From the NCBI GenBank assembly GCA_020633975.1, contig JACKCR010000007.1:248001-312000 (forward strand): DNA of 64,000 bases, written 5' to 3'. Under the pieces are notes generated by a model that was not told the DNA's origin, searched no databases, and saw only the letters and a program-made list of their open reading frames with translations. The position numbers and the translations under genes are program-made. Source of the stretch: Candidatus Eiseniibacteriota bacterium (GTDB lineage Bacteria; Eisenbacteria; RBG-16-71-46; CAIMUX01). Below are positions 25,898 to 34,477 of this stretch, in pieces (positions within the stretch are counted from its first letter, which is position 1; the number at the start of each line of letters is the position of its first letter).

Positions 25898-28540
25898 CTA
25901 TCGCTGCAGCTTCACCACACTCGCAGCTCCCGATTCACCGCCGACCGCCACCCTGACGAAGTAGACCCCCGAGGGTAGAGGGTTTCGCCCGTCGTCATTC
26001 CCGTCCCACGAAATCACATGGGGACCAGGATCCATCCGTTCGTGCGCAAGCGTCCGGACCAAGCGCCCCACCGCATCGACCACCGAGATCTCCACATCCC
26101 CCACGGTCTCGAGTGAGAAGGAGACGGCGCTCGAGGCGTGGAACGGATTCGGAACGGCTGTACCGAGCCACACTGACGAGCCCTTCCCAGAACCTGGGCT
26201 GGAGACGATCGGAGCCGCCGCCGGAATCAATCCCGTACCGGGCAGGATCTGAACACCATAACCATCGGCAGGAATGTGACTTACGCTGGTGAGTACGGCG
26301 AGGTCGACGAATCCATCGCCGTCGTAGTCGCGCGCCCTAACGTCGATGCCGGTACCGTGGGCGCCGTATCGATTCTGTGGACCGAAGGTCCCACTACCAT
26401 CGTTGAGGAACACGGAAACCTGTCCGGGATCGTAGTGGGCAATCGCTATGTCCAAGTCTCCGTCATCATCCATATCCTGGACGTCGATTCCCATCCCGCC
26501 CTGGAGCGCCTGCGTTCCGTACTCACGGGCGGGCTCGAACGTCCCGTCTCCCCGACCCAGCAGGACCCGAAGGGGACCTCCGGAACCTCCCTGAGCGGCG
26601 AGATCGAACACACCGTCTCCGTCCAGATCCGCCGCCCGAATGTTGTCCAGCCCCTCGGGAACACCCGTGATCAACTCCGCAGGCTGGTAGGTTCCGTTCC
26701 CGTTTCCTCGCAGTATGTCGATGCCCAGGGCTGTCGTGAGAGCTAGATCCAACGTTCCGTTCCCATCGAAGTCGGCCCCGGTGATCCCCCGGATTCCGGT
26801 CCCATCGCCTTCGACGAGGTAGGGCGCGGCAAACGTCCCGTCGTGGTTGTTCTTCCGAATGTAGACGAACTTCTCGAAGTTCCCGCCGTAGAGGAGCTCA
26901 GCCAGCAAGATGTCCACGTCGTTGTCGTTGTCGATATCCAGCGCGGCCAAGTCCCAGGTTCCACCCGTCCCCACCGCCCAGTCGTTCACCGTCCCGAAGT
27001 TTCCCTGGTTGTCGTTCAGCATCGTCTTGAAGTTGTAGGGCGGGGCATCCGGATCATCGGCCCACACGAGATCGAGAGACTTGTCCCCATTCAGATCGAC
27101 CAATCTGACACGTCGTCCGACCTGCCCAGTGGGATATGTCACTGGAGGTGCAAGGGTCCCATCTCCATTATTGCGAACGACTTCGATCCACCCACCATAG
27201 CCACCCAGTCCGCCGATCACGACGATGTCGTCGTCTCCGTCCCCATCGATGTCGCCGGCATCCATGTTGCGGTTCCCGAGGTATCCGGCCGGATGGACCG
27301 GCGGAATGGAGAAGTCACCGCCCCCGCGGTTCAGATGGACCGAGACACACGCGCTCTGATTCGTAACGATGGCGTCGAGGTCGGAATCCCCGTCCACATC
27401 GCCCAATCGGATGTCGCTCGGGTTGGCAGCGGGGTAGCGAATCGCTGGCAGGAAGCCTCCTGATCCATCGTTCTGGGCCAGCGCGATTCCGGACTGTCCC
27501 CCGTAGGAGACGAAGACATCGTCCCAACCATCTCCCGTCACATCTCCCACCGTGAAGATCGAGGTCCCAAGCGTGAAGCTCGTCAGAGGGTAGGTGGCTG
27601 GAGAACCGAGGGCTCCGCCTCCGAGCCCCTTCATGATCGCGAAGCCGCCGACATCCAAGCTAGCGAAGAGGGCAGGGTCTGAGTAGACCACGTCGAGAAG
27701 CCCATCGTGGTCGACATCCGAGAGCTGGACGCCGCCTTTCCCCTCTCCCAGGCCGGTCACGTTGTACGTCACGGGGAAGGCGAACGAGCCGTCCCCGGCG
27801 TTGAAGAGTACGCTGAGAAGAGGGCCGCTCGAGGTGGTGATCACGAGATCGTTCGTTCCGTCACCGTCCATGTCGCCAGCTCGGACCCGGAACGGGACTT
27901 CCACCCCGACCGTGGAGTTTGGATCTGCCGCCGGGTACCGGAACGGCCCCGAGAATGTCCGACCGCCCTCGTTCAGCAGAATGGAGACCTCTGTTTCCGC
28001 GGTGATGTACCCGCCGTTCAGGCAAACGGCGAGGTCGAGGTCCCCGTCCCCGTCGAGGTCGGACACCGCCATTCCGCGCGGACCTGGGCCGATCTGCTTG
28101 ATCTGCCGGGCACCAAGCGCACCGGTCCCGTCGTTGAAGTAGAACGAGACCGAGGTGGATGCGCCGTGCATCCCGTGATCGGATACGACGATGTCGTCCC
28201 AACCGTCGCCGTCGAAGTCCCCAGCCTCGACGTGATAGGAACAGTCCGCCGGGTACTCGACCGGTGGGGCGTACCCACCCTGGCCGTCACTGATCAGGAC
28301 ATCGAGTTTGGGCGCGTTCCACCAGCGAACCACGGCGACGTCATCGAGGCCGTCACCGTTGAAGTCCGCCACCGCCCCACTCTGCGGGTAGCTGTTGATG
28401 CGGAAGTCCGTGGCATCGAAGGCCCGGAACGTGTCGAACAAGGGCGGCCCGGCGACCGACGCCTGGGGCGCGACGGTCCAAACGACTGCCGCCAACGTAA
28501 GCGGCATCATTGCACCGATCGGGAGTCTCGAAGATTGCAT
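25898..28540 (-). CDS. Exported FG-GAP/VCBS-repeat beta-propeller protein with FlgD-like tail
   Basis: 880 residues. A signal peptide of about 30 residues ends at ASVAG. The rest is a long series of FG-GAP/VCBS repeats, each with a calcium-binding-like D-x-D-G-D-G loop (ADFNGDGLDDVAVV, GDFDGDGWDDIVVSDHG, SDLDGDGDLDLAVC, GDMDGDGTNDLVITT, GDIDGDGDDDIVVIGG and more, at least twelve). This builds integrin-like beta-propellers used for adhesion or ligand binding at the cell surface. The last 85 residues (VPNPFHASSAVSFSL ... SGVYFVRV) are the FlgD-Ig-like tail. ATG 28540 follows AGGAGG. No catalytic domain is visible. Confidence 0.88.
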   Translation of the reverse strand: MQSSRLPIGAMMPLTLAAVVWTVAPQASVAGPPLFDTFRAFDATDFRINSYPQSGAVADFNGDGLDDVAVVRWWNAPKLDVLISDGQGGYAPPVEYPADCSYHVEAGDFDGDGWDDIVVSDHGMHGASTSVSFYFNDGTGALGARQIKQIGPGPRGMAVSDLDGDGDLDLAVCLNGGYITAETEVSILLNEGGRTFSGPFRYPAADPNSTVGVEVPFRVRAGDMDGDGTNDLVITTSSGPLLSVLFNAGDGSFAFPVTYNVTGLGEGKGGVQLSDVDHDGLLDVVYSDPALFASLDVGGFAIMKGLGGGALGSPATYPLTSFTLGTSIFTVGDVTGDGWDDVFVSYGGQSGIALAQNDGSGGFLPAIRYPAANPSDIRLGDVDGDSDLDAIVTNQSACVSVHLNRGGGDFSIPPVHPAGYLGNRNMDAGDIDGDGDDDIVVIGGLGGYGGWIEVVRNNGDGTLAPPVTYPTGQVGRRVRLVDLNGDKSLDLVWADDPDAPPYNFKTMLNDNQGNFGTVNDWAVGTGGTWDLAALDIDNDNDVDILLAELLYGGNFEKFVYIRKNNHDGTFAAPYLVEGDGTGIRGITGADFDGNGTLDLALTTALGIDILRGNGNGTYQPAELITGVPEGLDNIRAADLDGDGVFDLAAQGGSGGPLRVLLGRGDGTFEPAREYGTQALQGGMGIDVQDMDDDGDLDIAIAHYDPGQVSVFLNDGSGTFGPQNRYGAHGTGIDVRARDYDGDGFVDLAVLTSVSHIPADGYGVQILPGTGLIPAAAPIVSSPGSGKGSSVWLGTAVPNPFHASSAVSFSLETVGDVEISVVDAVGRLVRTLAHERMDPGPHVISWDGNDDGRNPLPSGVYFVRVAVGGESGAASVVKLQR

Positions 28541-29124
28541 TGTGTCTCCCCCTCCTGGGGTCCTCGCCTAAAGACGCGGAAGTTCGGTCAATCCCGTCGC
28601 GATGTTCGAGATGCGCCGCCTGGGCAGGGTCGGCAGCCGTGCGAGATCCCGAGACGAATCCGAATGTCGCGGCGCGTCCCAGGCAGGCACGAGGAACGGC
28701 CGCAAAGTCATGGTACCCCATGCTCAATTTTTTTTGATCATTAGATTGTCTGAGAAGGGCGGATCGATCCATGCCGCGGCCGCGGTCGAGCCGGCCCGGC
28801 GGGAGACGGGGTCGGCAGTCATCCTGGCAAGGGGTGAGGGGCAGAGGGGGCGTAGCGGGAACCGACCTCCCCCGGGGTGAACAACGCGTTTCCGCGCGCC
28901 GCTTCCCGGCGTCTCTCGGTGTTGATCCAGGCGGTAGATCCGCGACGTCCATCGGTCGGGAAGCTCGTATTGCCTCCTCCGGTCCCCTACTCCCCAATCA
29001 CTTGGGGCGCAGGTGTCGCGTCCCTCGACCTCCAGGACACGAGCCGGGATCGATCCCGCTCACGGACCCGTCCAAGCCGCTCGCGGAGCCACCGGGCACC
29101 ACGAAGCACGGAGGACCTGAAGAA
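28541..29124. other. 584 bp divergent intergenic region upstream of the Sec-peroxiredoxin
   Basis: Presumably holds the promoters of the FG-GAP gene and of the peroxiredoxin. The only distinctive patch is at 28726-28747, where a run of eight or nine T bases precedes GATCATTAGATTGTC, very AT-rich for this genome. The forward frame that begins at 28771 runs into the peroxiredoxin but its upstream part has no ribosome site or recognisable protein. Confidence 0.45.
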
Positions 29125-29871
29125 ATGACCGAACCCAAGAAGGGCTGTGCGCCGCCCGCGAGGGGACCCATCGTCTCCAACAGCGAGACCGATGGACTCA
29201 GTGCCATCACCGACGGCGGCAACCACGGATCGGAACGAACAGGAGGAACGAAGATGCACGCGCGAGTGGGCCATCCGGCGCCGGATTTCGAAGTCACGGC
29301 CTTCCACGAGGGCGGTTTCAAGAACGTGAAGCTGTCGGACTACGCCGGGAAGTGGGTCGTACTCTGCTTCTACCCCGGCGATTTCACGTTCGTCTGACCG
29401 ACGGAACTGGCGGCGGTCGCCGCCCACTACGACGAGTTCGAGAAGCTAGGCGTACAGATTCTTGCGATGAGCACCGACAGTCAGTTCACCCACAAGATCT
29501 GGCAGGAAGAGGAACTCTCGCACATGGTCGACGGAGGGGTGCCTTTCCCGATGCTCTCCGACAGCGGAGGGCGCGTCGGCAACGTCTACGGAGTGTACGA
29601 AGAGGCCGCCGGTGTCGACATCCGCGGTCGCTTCCTCATCGACCCCGACGGTGTGATCCAGGCTATGGAAGTCATGACCCCGCCGGTCGGTCGCAACGTA
29701 CGCGAGCTGCTTCGTCAGATCATGGCCTTCCAGCTCGTCCGCGAATCGGGAGGAACGAAGGCGACCCCGGCAGGCTGGACGCCGGGACAGCACGTGCTCA
29801 CACCTGGTCCGGATCTCGTCGGGAAGGTGTGGAAGGAATGGAAGCCAAAGAAGGAACCGGCGATCGCCTAG
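29125..29871 (+). CDS. Selenocysteine-containing peroxiredoxin (AhpC/TSA family) with in-frame TGA
   Basis: The reading frame is continuous from 29125 to 29871 apart from one TGA at 29395-29397. That codon falls exactly at the peroxidatic cysteine: the residues before it are [16 protein letters not shown] and those after are [18 protein letters not shown], where relatives read FTFVCPTE. Reading it as Sec91 gives a 248-residue peroxiredoxin with the usual [28 protein letters not shown] and [13 protein letters not shown] segments. A bacterial SECIS-like hairpin follows the TGA. Start 29125 has GGAGG; an internal ATG at 29254 has an even better AGGAGG and begins at the core fold (VGHPAPDF). The other cysteines are Cys8 and Cys81. 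The role is reduction of peroxides. Confidence 0.9.
29398..29424 (+). promoter_or_regulatory. Bacterial SECIS-like hairpin just after the TGA codon
   Basis: GGCGGC (29409-29414) pairs with GCCGCC (29419-29424) around a GGTC loop. The loop begins 17 bases after the TGA and its first two bases are G, matching the published rule for bacterial SECIS elements (apical loop 16-37 nt from UGA, G among the first two loop bases). It would be bound by SelB carrying Sec-tRNA. Confidence 0.75.
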
Positions 29872-29886
29872 GTTCTCGCGCCGTGT

Positions 29887-29913
29887 GGGAGGGCCGCTGC
29901 ATCCGGTCCTCCC
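29887..29913. terminator. 10 bp hairpin between convergent peroxiredoxin and MarC genes
   Basis: GGGAGGGCCG (29887-29896) pairs with CGGTCCTCCC (29904-29913), with one G-T wobble, around a 7-base loop. It lies 16 bases past the peroxiredoxin stop. No T-run follows. Confidence 0.5.
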
Positions 29914-29977
29914 GTCCTGGGAACTCCCTACGGAGTCTCAGCACCGGGAATCGCGGTCACACGATTGGCGATATCGA

Positions 29978-30703
29978 TCACATCCCTTCGCTGAGCAGCG
30001 ACCGGAAGTAGGGCGCGAAGCCGTTGAGGATCAGCTGAACCGCGATCACGGTGACGAGGAGCCCCATCAGCTTCTCGACGATCTTCATCCCCGTTTCCCC
30101 AAGTCGCGTCAGCACCTGATCCGCCGCCCATAGAATGATCCCGGTGAGCAGCAAGATCGCCACCACAGCCCCTGCCACGACCAGGAGCTTCTCGGAGGTC
30201 CCCGCCTCCGCGCGCAACACCATCACCGTAGTGATCGACCCCGGCCCCGCGATCATCGGAATCGCGAGCGGCGTCACCGACGGATCGTGCCCCGGTTCGT
30301 GGAGCGGCTCGAGCCGACGTGGTTCGACTGGAAGCGCTTCGACGTCGCCTGCGGTTTCACCCGACGCGTCCGGGTGGTCTGTCTGGAATGCTCGATCGAT
30401 ACCCGTCCGCCACCGCCGGGGCTTCGATTGCAGCATGTCCAGCCCAATCCCGAAGAAGATGACTCCCCCGGCGATCCGAAACGCATCGATCGTGATTCCG
30501 AAGGTGTGGAGGACGGCTGTACCGGCGTAGGTGAAGAGAAGAAGCAAGAGGAGCGAGACGAAGAGCGCGCGAAAGAGCACGCGCGCCTTCGTCTTTCCAT
30601 CCATCCCGGCCGTCTGTCCGGAGAAGAAGGGGATGCACCCGAGCGGATCGATCACCGCAAAGAGTGAGGACAGTGAGAACAAAGCGAACCCCATGAGGTC
30701 CAC
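29978..30703 (-). CDS. MarC-family integral membrane protein
   Basis: 241 residues with six predicted membrane helices. Family marks: SLFAVIDPLGCIPFF near the start, RIAGGVIFFGIGLDMLQ, and PLAIPMIAGPGSITTVMVL in the second half. The hydrophilic loop between helices three and four is about 45 residues (KPRRWRTGIDRAF to EPGHDPSV), longer than in most MarC proteins. MarC was first linked to multiple antibiotic resistance but its transport activity is unproven. The gene converges with the peroxiredoxin. Its ATG at 30703 is the natural start. Confidence 0.9.
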   Translation of the reverse strand: MDLMGFALFSLSSLFAVIDPLGCIPFFSGQTAGMDGKTKARVLFRALFVSLLLLLLFTYAGTAVLHTFGITIDAFRIAGGVIFFGIGLDMLQSKPRRWRTGIDRAFQTDHPDASGETAGDVEALPVEPRRLEPLHEPGHDPSVTPLAIPMIAGPGSITTVMVLRAEAGTSEKLLVVAGAVVAILLLTGIILWAADQVLTRLGETGMKIVEKLMGLLVTVIAVQLILNGFAPYFRSLLSEGM

Positions 30704-30958
30704 GGCAACCTCCCGGACGTGGCGTCAGCGGAGACCCACCCGCAATAGGTAAGACGACTCCGAGGAGGATCGCCGGGAACCGTGTCTTCCGCAACCATCC
30801 CTGCCAATGAATCCGCAGCAGCGCCGCAGCCGGGTCCAACCGGTCCTTCACCGTCGATGTTGCCCTCGATTTCCCGTGAAGGGTAGGCAGGCTCCATCCC
30901 GAGGCGTTCTCCCTTTGGACGGTTCGCACCATCGATAGATCCGATACAATCACTGGCT

Positions 30959-33900
30959 ATGCACGATCCAGATTCCGGAGCACCCCAGACCCGGCGCGGC
31001 CGCGCTTGGTACCGAGCCGTCCGGATCACCCTCGGAATCGCCTTCCTCGGACTCCTCGGGATCTCCGTCGTCCTGTTCTACGAAGCGAGAACTTCCTACT
31101 TCCAGTCCCGATACTTCACCGAGGTCGCGGCGGAGATGACCTATCAGGTGGAACCGGGCCGTGGCTCGGAATCGCCACGACCGTCCCGAGGGCCCTGGGA
31201 TGAGCGACTCGGCTACGTCGACCTGTCGGCTCTCGTGGATACTCTGGAGTCGCAGGGATATCGGGTCACATCGCAAGCTCGCAGCAGCGCGGAGATGATC
31301 GCGTGGTCCGAGCGCGGCATTGGCCCGATCTACCCCGAGAAGGCCCGTGCAGGACTGAAGGTGGTCGACCCAAGCGGACGGCGACTGTACGAGTCACACT
31401 ACCCGAACCGAGTCTACTCGGCGTTCGATTCCATTCCGGCTGTCGTCGTTCAATCACTGCTGTTCATCGAGAACCGCGAACTCCTCCAAGACCAACACCC
31501 CTACCGGAACCCGTCCGTGGAGTGGGATCGACTCGCGAAGGCGGCGATCGAGGAAGCGATGCGCCGCTTCCAGCCGGATCGGAACGTCGCGGGCGGAAGC
31601 ACTCTGGCCACGCAGATCGAGAAGTTTCGGCATTCTCCCGGGGGGATCACGGCGACACCGCGAGACAAGGTGCGGCAAATGGTCGCCGCATCGCTCCGCA
31701 CCTACCGACTGGGTAGAGAAACGGGCGAAGCTCGCCGCGAGATCCTGTTGGACTACCTCAACTCGATCCCGCTTGCGGCCGCGCCCGGATACGGAGAGGT
31801 CAACGGTCTCGGTGACGGCCTCTGGGCTTGGTATGGAGCAGATCTCCACGACGTCACGAAGAGACTGCATGAGGAGCGATTGACGCAGCCCAGTCCGGTT
31901 GGTGAAGCAGACCTTTCTGCCCTCTCGTACCGTCAGGTGCTGTCTCTACTCATCGCACAACGGCGCCCCACGTACTACTTGCTCCAGGATCGTGTCGACC
32001 TGGCGAACTTGACCGACAGCTACATCCGGCTCCTCGCCTCGAATGGAACGCTCAGCCCCACTTTCCGGGATCGGGCCCTAGCCGCACGATCCCTGGAGAC
32101 GCCCTCGACGCCGACCCGAACGAAGGCGGCATCATCGACGTCTTCGCCAGCCGATACGAAGGCTGCCGTCTCCATCCGCTCGAAGCTCGCCACGCTTCTC
32201 GATCGCCGCAACCTCTACGACCTGGACCGACTCGACATGCGTGCCGTCGCAACTCTCGACTCCATGGCGCAGCGCCGTGTCGTCCAGGTGCTGGCACGCC
32301 TCAAGGATCCCGAGTTCGCGCGTGATGCCAAGCTGCTCGAGCCCCGTATGCTTCCGCCCGACGACCTGGAGTCGGTCGTCTATAGCTTCACCCTGTACGA
32401 ACGGGTGCCCGGCGGGAACTTCCTACGAGTTCAAGCCGACAACTATCCGGGTGCGCTCAACCTCAACGAGAGCGCGCGTCTCGAACTCGGCTCCACTGCG
32501 AAACTACGGACGCTCGCCAACTACCTCCAGATCATCGCGGACCTCTACCACGACCACGCGGGCAAATCGGAGGCCGAACTCAGGGCGGTGGAGGCTCATC
32601 CAAAGGACCCGCTCACGAACTGGACGATCCGCTACTTGACCTCTCATCCCGACGCGACCATCGAGGAGATCCTCGAGTCAGCGATGCAGCGCACGTACTC
32701 GGGGAACCCCAGCGAAGAGTTCTACACGGGCGGAGGTGTCCACCGGTTCGCAAACTTCGATCACAAGTTCGACGCTCGATCGGTTCCCCTCCGCGAAGGC
32801 TTCCAGAACTCCGTGAACCTCGTCTTCATCCGCCTCATGCGGGACGTCGTCCACTACTACACGTACCGCGGAAGTGGACCCGCCGGAAAGTTCCTGGAGG
32901 CTTCTGGGGACACCCTCCGCAGGGTGTACTTGGAGAAGTTCGCGGACCGGGAAGGGTCGGAGTTCCTCCGTCGTTTCTACCGAAACTACGAGCCGATGAG
33001 CGAGGCGGAGCGGAGCGTCGCGTTCCTCGAGAGCGTGCGGAAGTCTCCACGCGGACTGGCAGCAGCCTACCGAAGGATCTTCCCGGACAGAGAGCTCGCT
33101 GAGCTGCAGGAATTCCTGAGAGTCACTCTCCCCAACGCGGACACGAAACCAGCCGAGGTCCAAAGCCTGTTCGCGGAGTTCGCCCCGGGAAGGGAGTCAC
33201 TCGAAGACCAGGCGTACACCGCACGAACCCACCCTCTCGAGCTCTGGCTCGTCGCGTATCTCGTCGCGCGCCCTGAAGCCACACTTTCGGAGGTGCTGGA
33301 CGCTAGTCGCGAAGAGAGGCGCGAGGTCTACAACTGGCTCTACAAGACGAAAAGGAAGAACGCTCAGGACGCTCGTATCCGTGCGCTTCTGGAAGTCGAA
33401 GCATTCGTCGAGATCCAGCGCGCCTGGGCTCGGTTCGGGTATCCGTTCGCGAACCTGGTGCCGTCGTACGCGACCTCGATCGGCAGTTCCGGCGACCGCG
33501 CATCAGCCCTCTCGGACCTGATGGGGATCATCGCGAACGACGGGGTCCGGCAGACGAACATGAGAATCCTCGACCTGTCCTTCGCCGAGAAGACGCCGTA
33601 TGAGGTCCACCTCGCCCGCAAACCCGACCGCAACGAGCAGGTGATGGACCCTGCCGTCGCCCGTCTTCTGAAGAAGGAGCTCGTGGGCGTGGTCGAACAC
33701 GGAACGGCGCGCCGTGCCTATCAGGCAGTCGAGCTCGGCGACGGCACGATCATCCCGGTCGGCGGCAAGACCGGGACGGGTGACAACCGGATCAAGGTGT
33801 ACGGCGCTGGCGGACAACTCCTCGAGTCCAGAGCCATGAGCCGCACTGCCACTTTCGTATTCCTGATCGGCGATCGGTTCTACGGCACCATCGTCGCGTA

Positions 33901-34120
33901 CGTCCCAGGATCCGCGGCGGAGAGATACAAGTTCACGAGCGCATTGCCCGTGCAGATCTTCGCGACCATCGCCCCAAGCCTGGAGCCCCTGCTCTCCGCG
34001 CCGATGAACGCCTTCGAGTCCGAGTCGACCGCTAGTGGCTGCCCCACCGATGGACGCACGGCACCGAAGGCTCGGTGGTATGCAGAACCATTGGTACCAG
34101 CGAAGCCTACCCCTCAGTGA
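30959..34120 (+). CDS. Class A penicillin-binding protein (transglycosylase plus transpeptidase)
   Basis: 1053 residues, larger than most class A PBPs. One N-terminal membrane helix (residues 22-42). The GT51 domain has the catalytic FIENREL (Glu171), AGGSTLATQIEKF and LLDYLNSIPLAAAPGYGEVNGLGDG. The transpeptidase domain has the nucleophile motif GSTAKLRTL (Ser512, Lys515), SVNLVF (S618-x-N620) and KTGTGDN (Lys937). A long helical insertion of about 250 residues separates the second and third motifs. It builds and cross-links peptidoglycan. No ribosome site is visible before ATG 30959, and a TACAAT lies only some 10 bases upstream, so the start or mode of initiation is uncertain. Confidence 0.9.
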   Translation: MHDPDSGAPQTRRGRAWYRAVRITLGIAFLGLLGISVVLFYEARTSYFQSRYFTEVAAEMTYQVEPGRGSESPRPSRGPWDERLGYVDLSALVDTLESQGYRVTSQARSSAEMIAWSERGIGPIYPEKARAGLKVVDPSGRRLYESHYPNRVYSAFDSIPAVVVQSLLFIENRELLQDQHPYRNPSVEWDRLAKAAIEEAMRRFQPDRNVAGGSTLATQIEKFRHSPGGITATPRDKVRQMVAASLRTYRLGRETGEARREILLDYLNSIPLAAAPGYGEVNGLGDGLWAWYGADLHDVTKRLHEERLTQPSPVGEADLSALSYRQVLSLLIAQRRPTYYLLQDRVDLANLTDSYIRLLASNGTLSPTFRDRALAARSLETPSTPTRTKAASSTSSPADTKAAVSIRSKLATLLDRRNLYDLDRLDMRAVATLDSMAQRRVVQVLARLKDPEFARDAKLLEPRMLPPDDLESVVYSFTLYERVPGGNFLRVQADNYPGALNLNESARLELGSTAKLRTLANYLQIIADLYHDHAGKSEAELRAVEAHPKDPLTNWTIRYLTSHPDATIEEILESAMQRTYSGNPSEEFYTGGGVHRFANFDHKFDARSVPLREGFQNSVNLVFIRLMRDVVHYYTYRGSGPAGKFLEASGDTLRRVYLEKFADREGSEFLRRFYRNYEPMSEAERSVAFLESVRKSPRGLAAAYRRIFPDRELAELQEFLRVTLPNADTKPAEVQSLFAEFAPGRESLEDQAYTARTHPLELWLVAYLVARPEATLSEVLDASREERREVYNWLYKTKRKNAQDARIRALLEVEAFVEIQRAWARFGYPFANLVPSYATSIGSSGDRASALSDLMGIIANDGVRQTNMRILDLSFAEKTPYEVHLARKPDRNEQVMDPAVARLLKKELVGVVEHGTARRAYQAVELGDGTIIPVGGKTGTGDNRIKVYGAGGQLLESRAMSRTATFVFLIGDRFYGTIVAYVPGSAAERYKFTSALPVQIFATIAPSLEPLLSAPMNAFESESTASGCPTDGRTAPKARWYAEPLVPAKPTPQ

Positions 34121-34293
34121 TGGCGCCTCAGGTACTCCATCGCAACCACGCCAATCAACGGAATGAAGAACCAAAGCAACCCCGCCCACCCCTGACTAGG
34201 CGCCTTCGCCCGAGAAGTTTCGGTGGGTGCAGTGTTTGTGGAGTTGTTCTGGATGCGGGAGCCTGGGTCCCGTGGAGTGTGCGACTCGGACAT
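34114..34293 (-). CDS. Small single-pass membrane protein, unknown function
   Basis: 59 residues from ATG 34293 with a GGGGGGA ribosome site. The N-terminal 35 residues are polar and rich in Ser, Thr and Pro. They are followed by one membrane helix (GWAGLLWFFIPLIGVVAMEYL) and a basic RRHH end. The topology would be N-out or C-in with a short cytosolic tail. It overlaps the end of the convergent PBP gene by 7 bases. The hydrophobic pattern, codon use and ribosome site favour a real gene, but I know no family for it. Confidence 0.5.
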   Translation of the reverse strand: MSESHTPRDPGSRIQNNSTNTAPTETSRAKAPSQGWAGLLWFFIPLIGVVAMEYLRRHH

Positions 34294-34477
34294 GATCCCC
34301 CCAACCGGTGGCCGAAGCCGGACAGATTCGGCCGCACCGGACCACGCTCGTGGTGGCGAGGGATGCACGCGCGCTCGTGTCGTCTTGGCATCTTCCGGAG
34401 CCCTCGTGCGGAAGCGATGGCAGGTGTACCTCGACAGGGTTCCGGCGGTTCCCGGAGATCGCTCAGGGAAGCTCGGC

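Noticed and set aside
29398-29466. Peroxiredoxin as a pseudogene with a nonsense mutation
   Set aside because: Only one stop exists, exactly at the peroxidatic residue, codon use is normal on both sides, and a hairpin of the right geometry follows.
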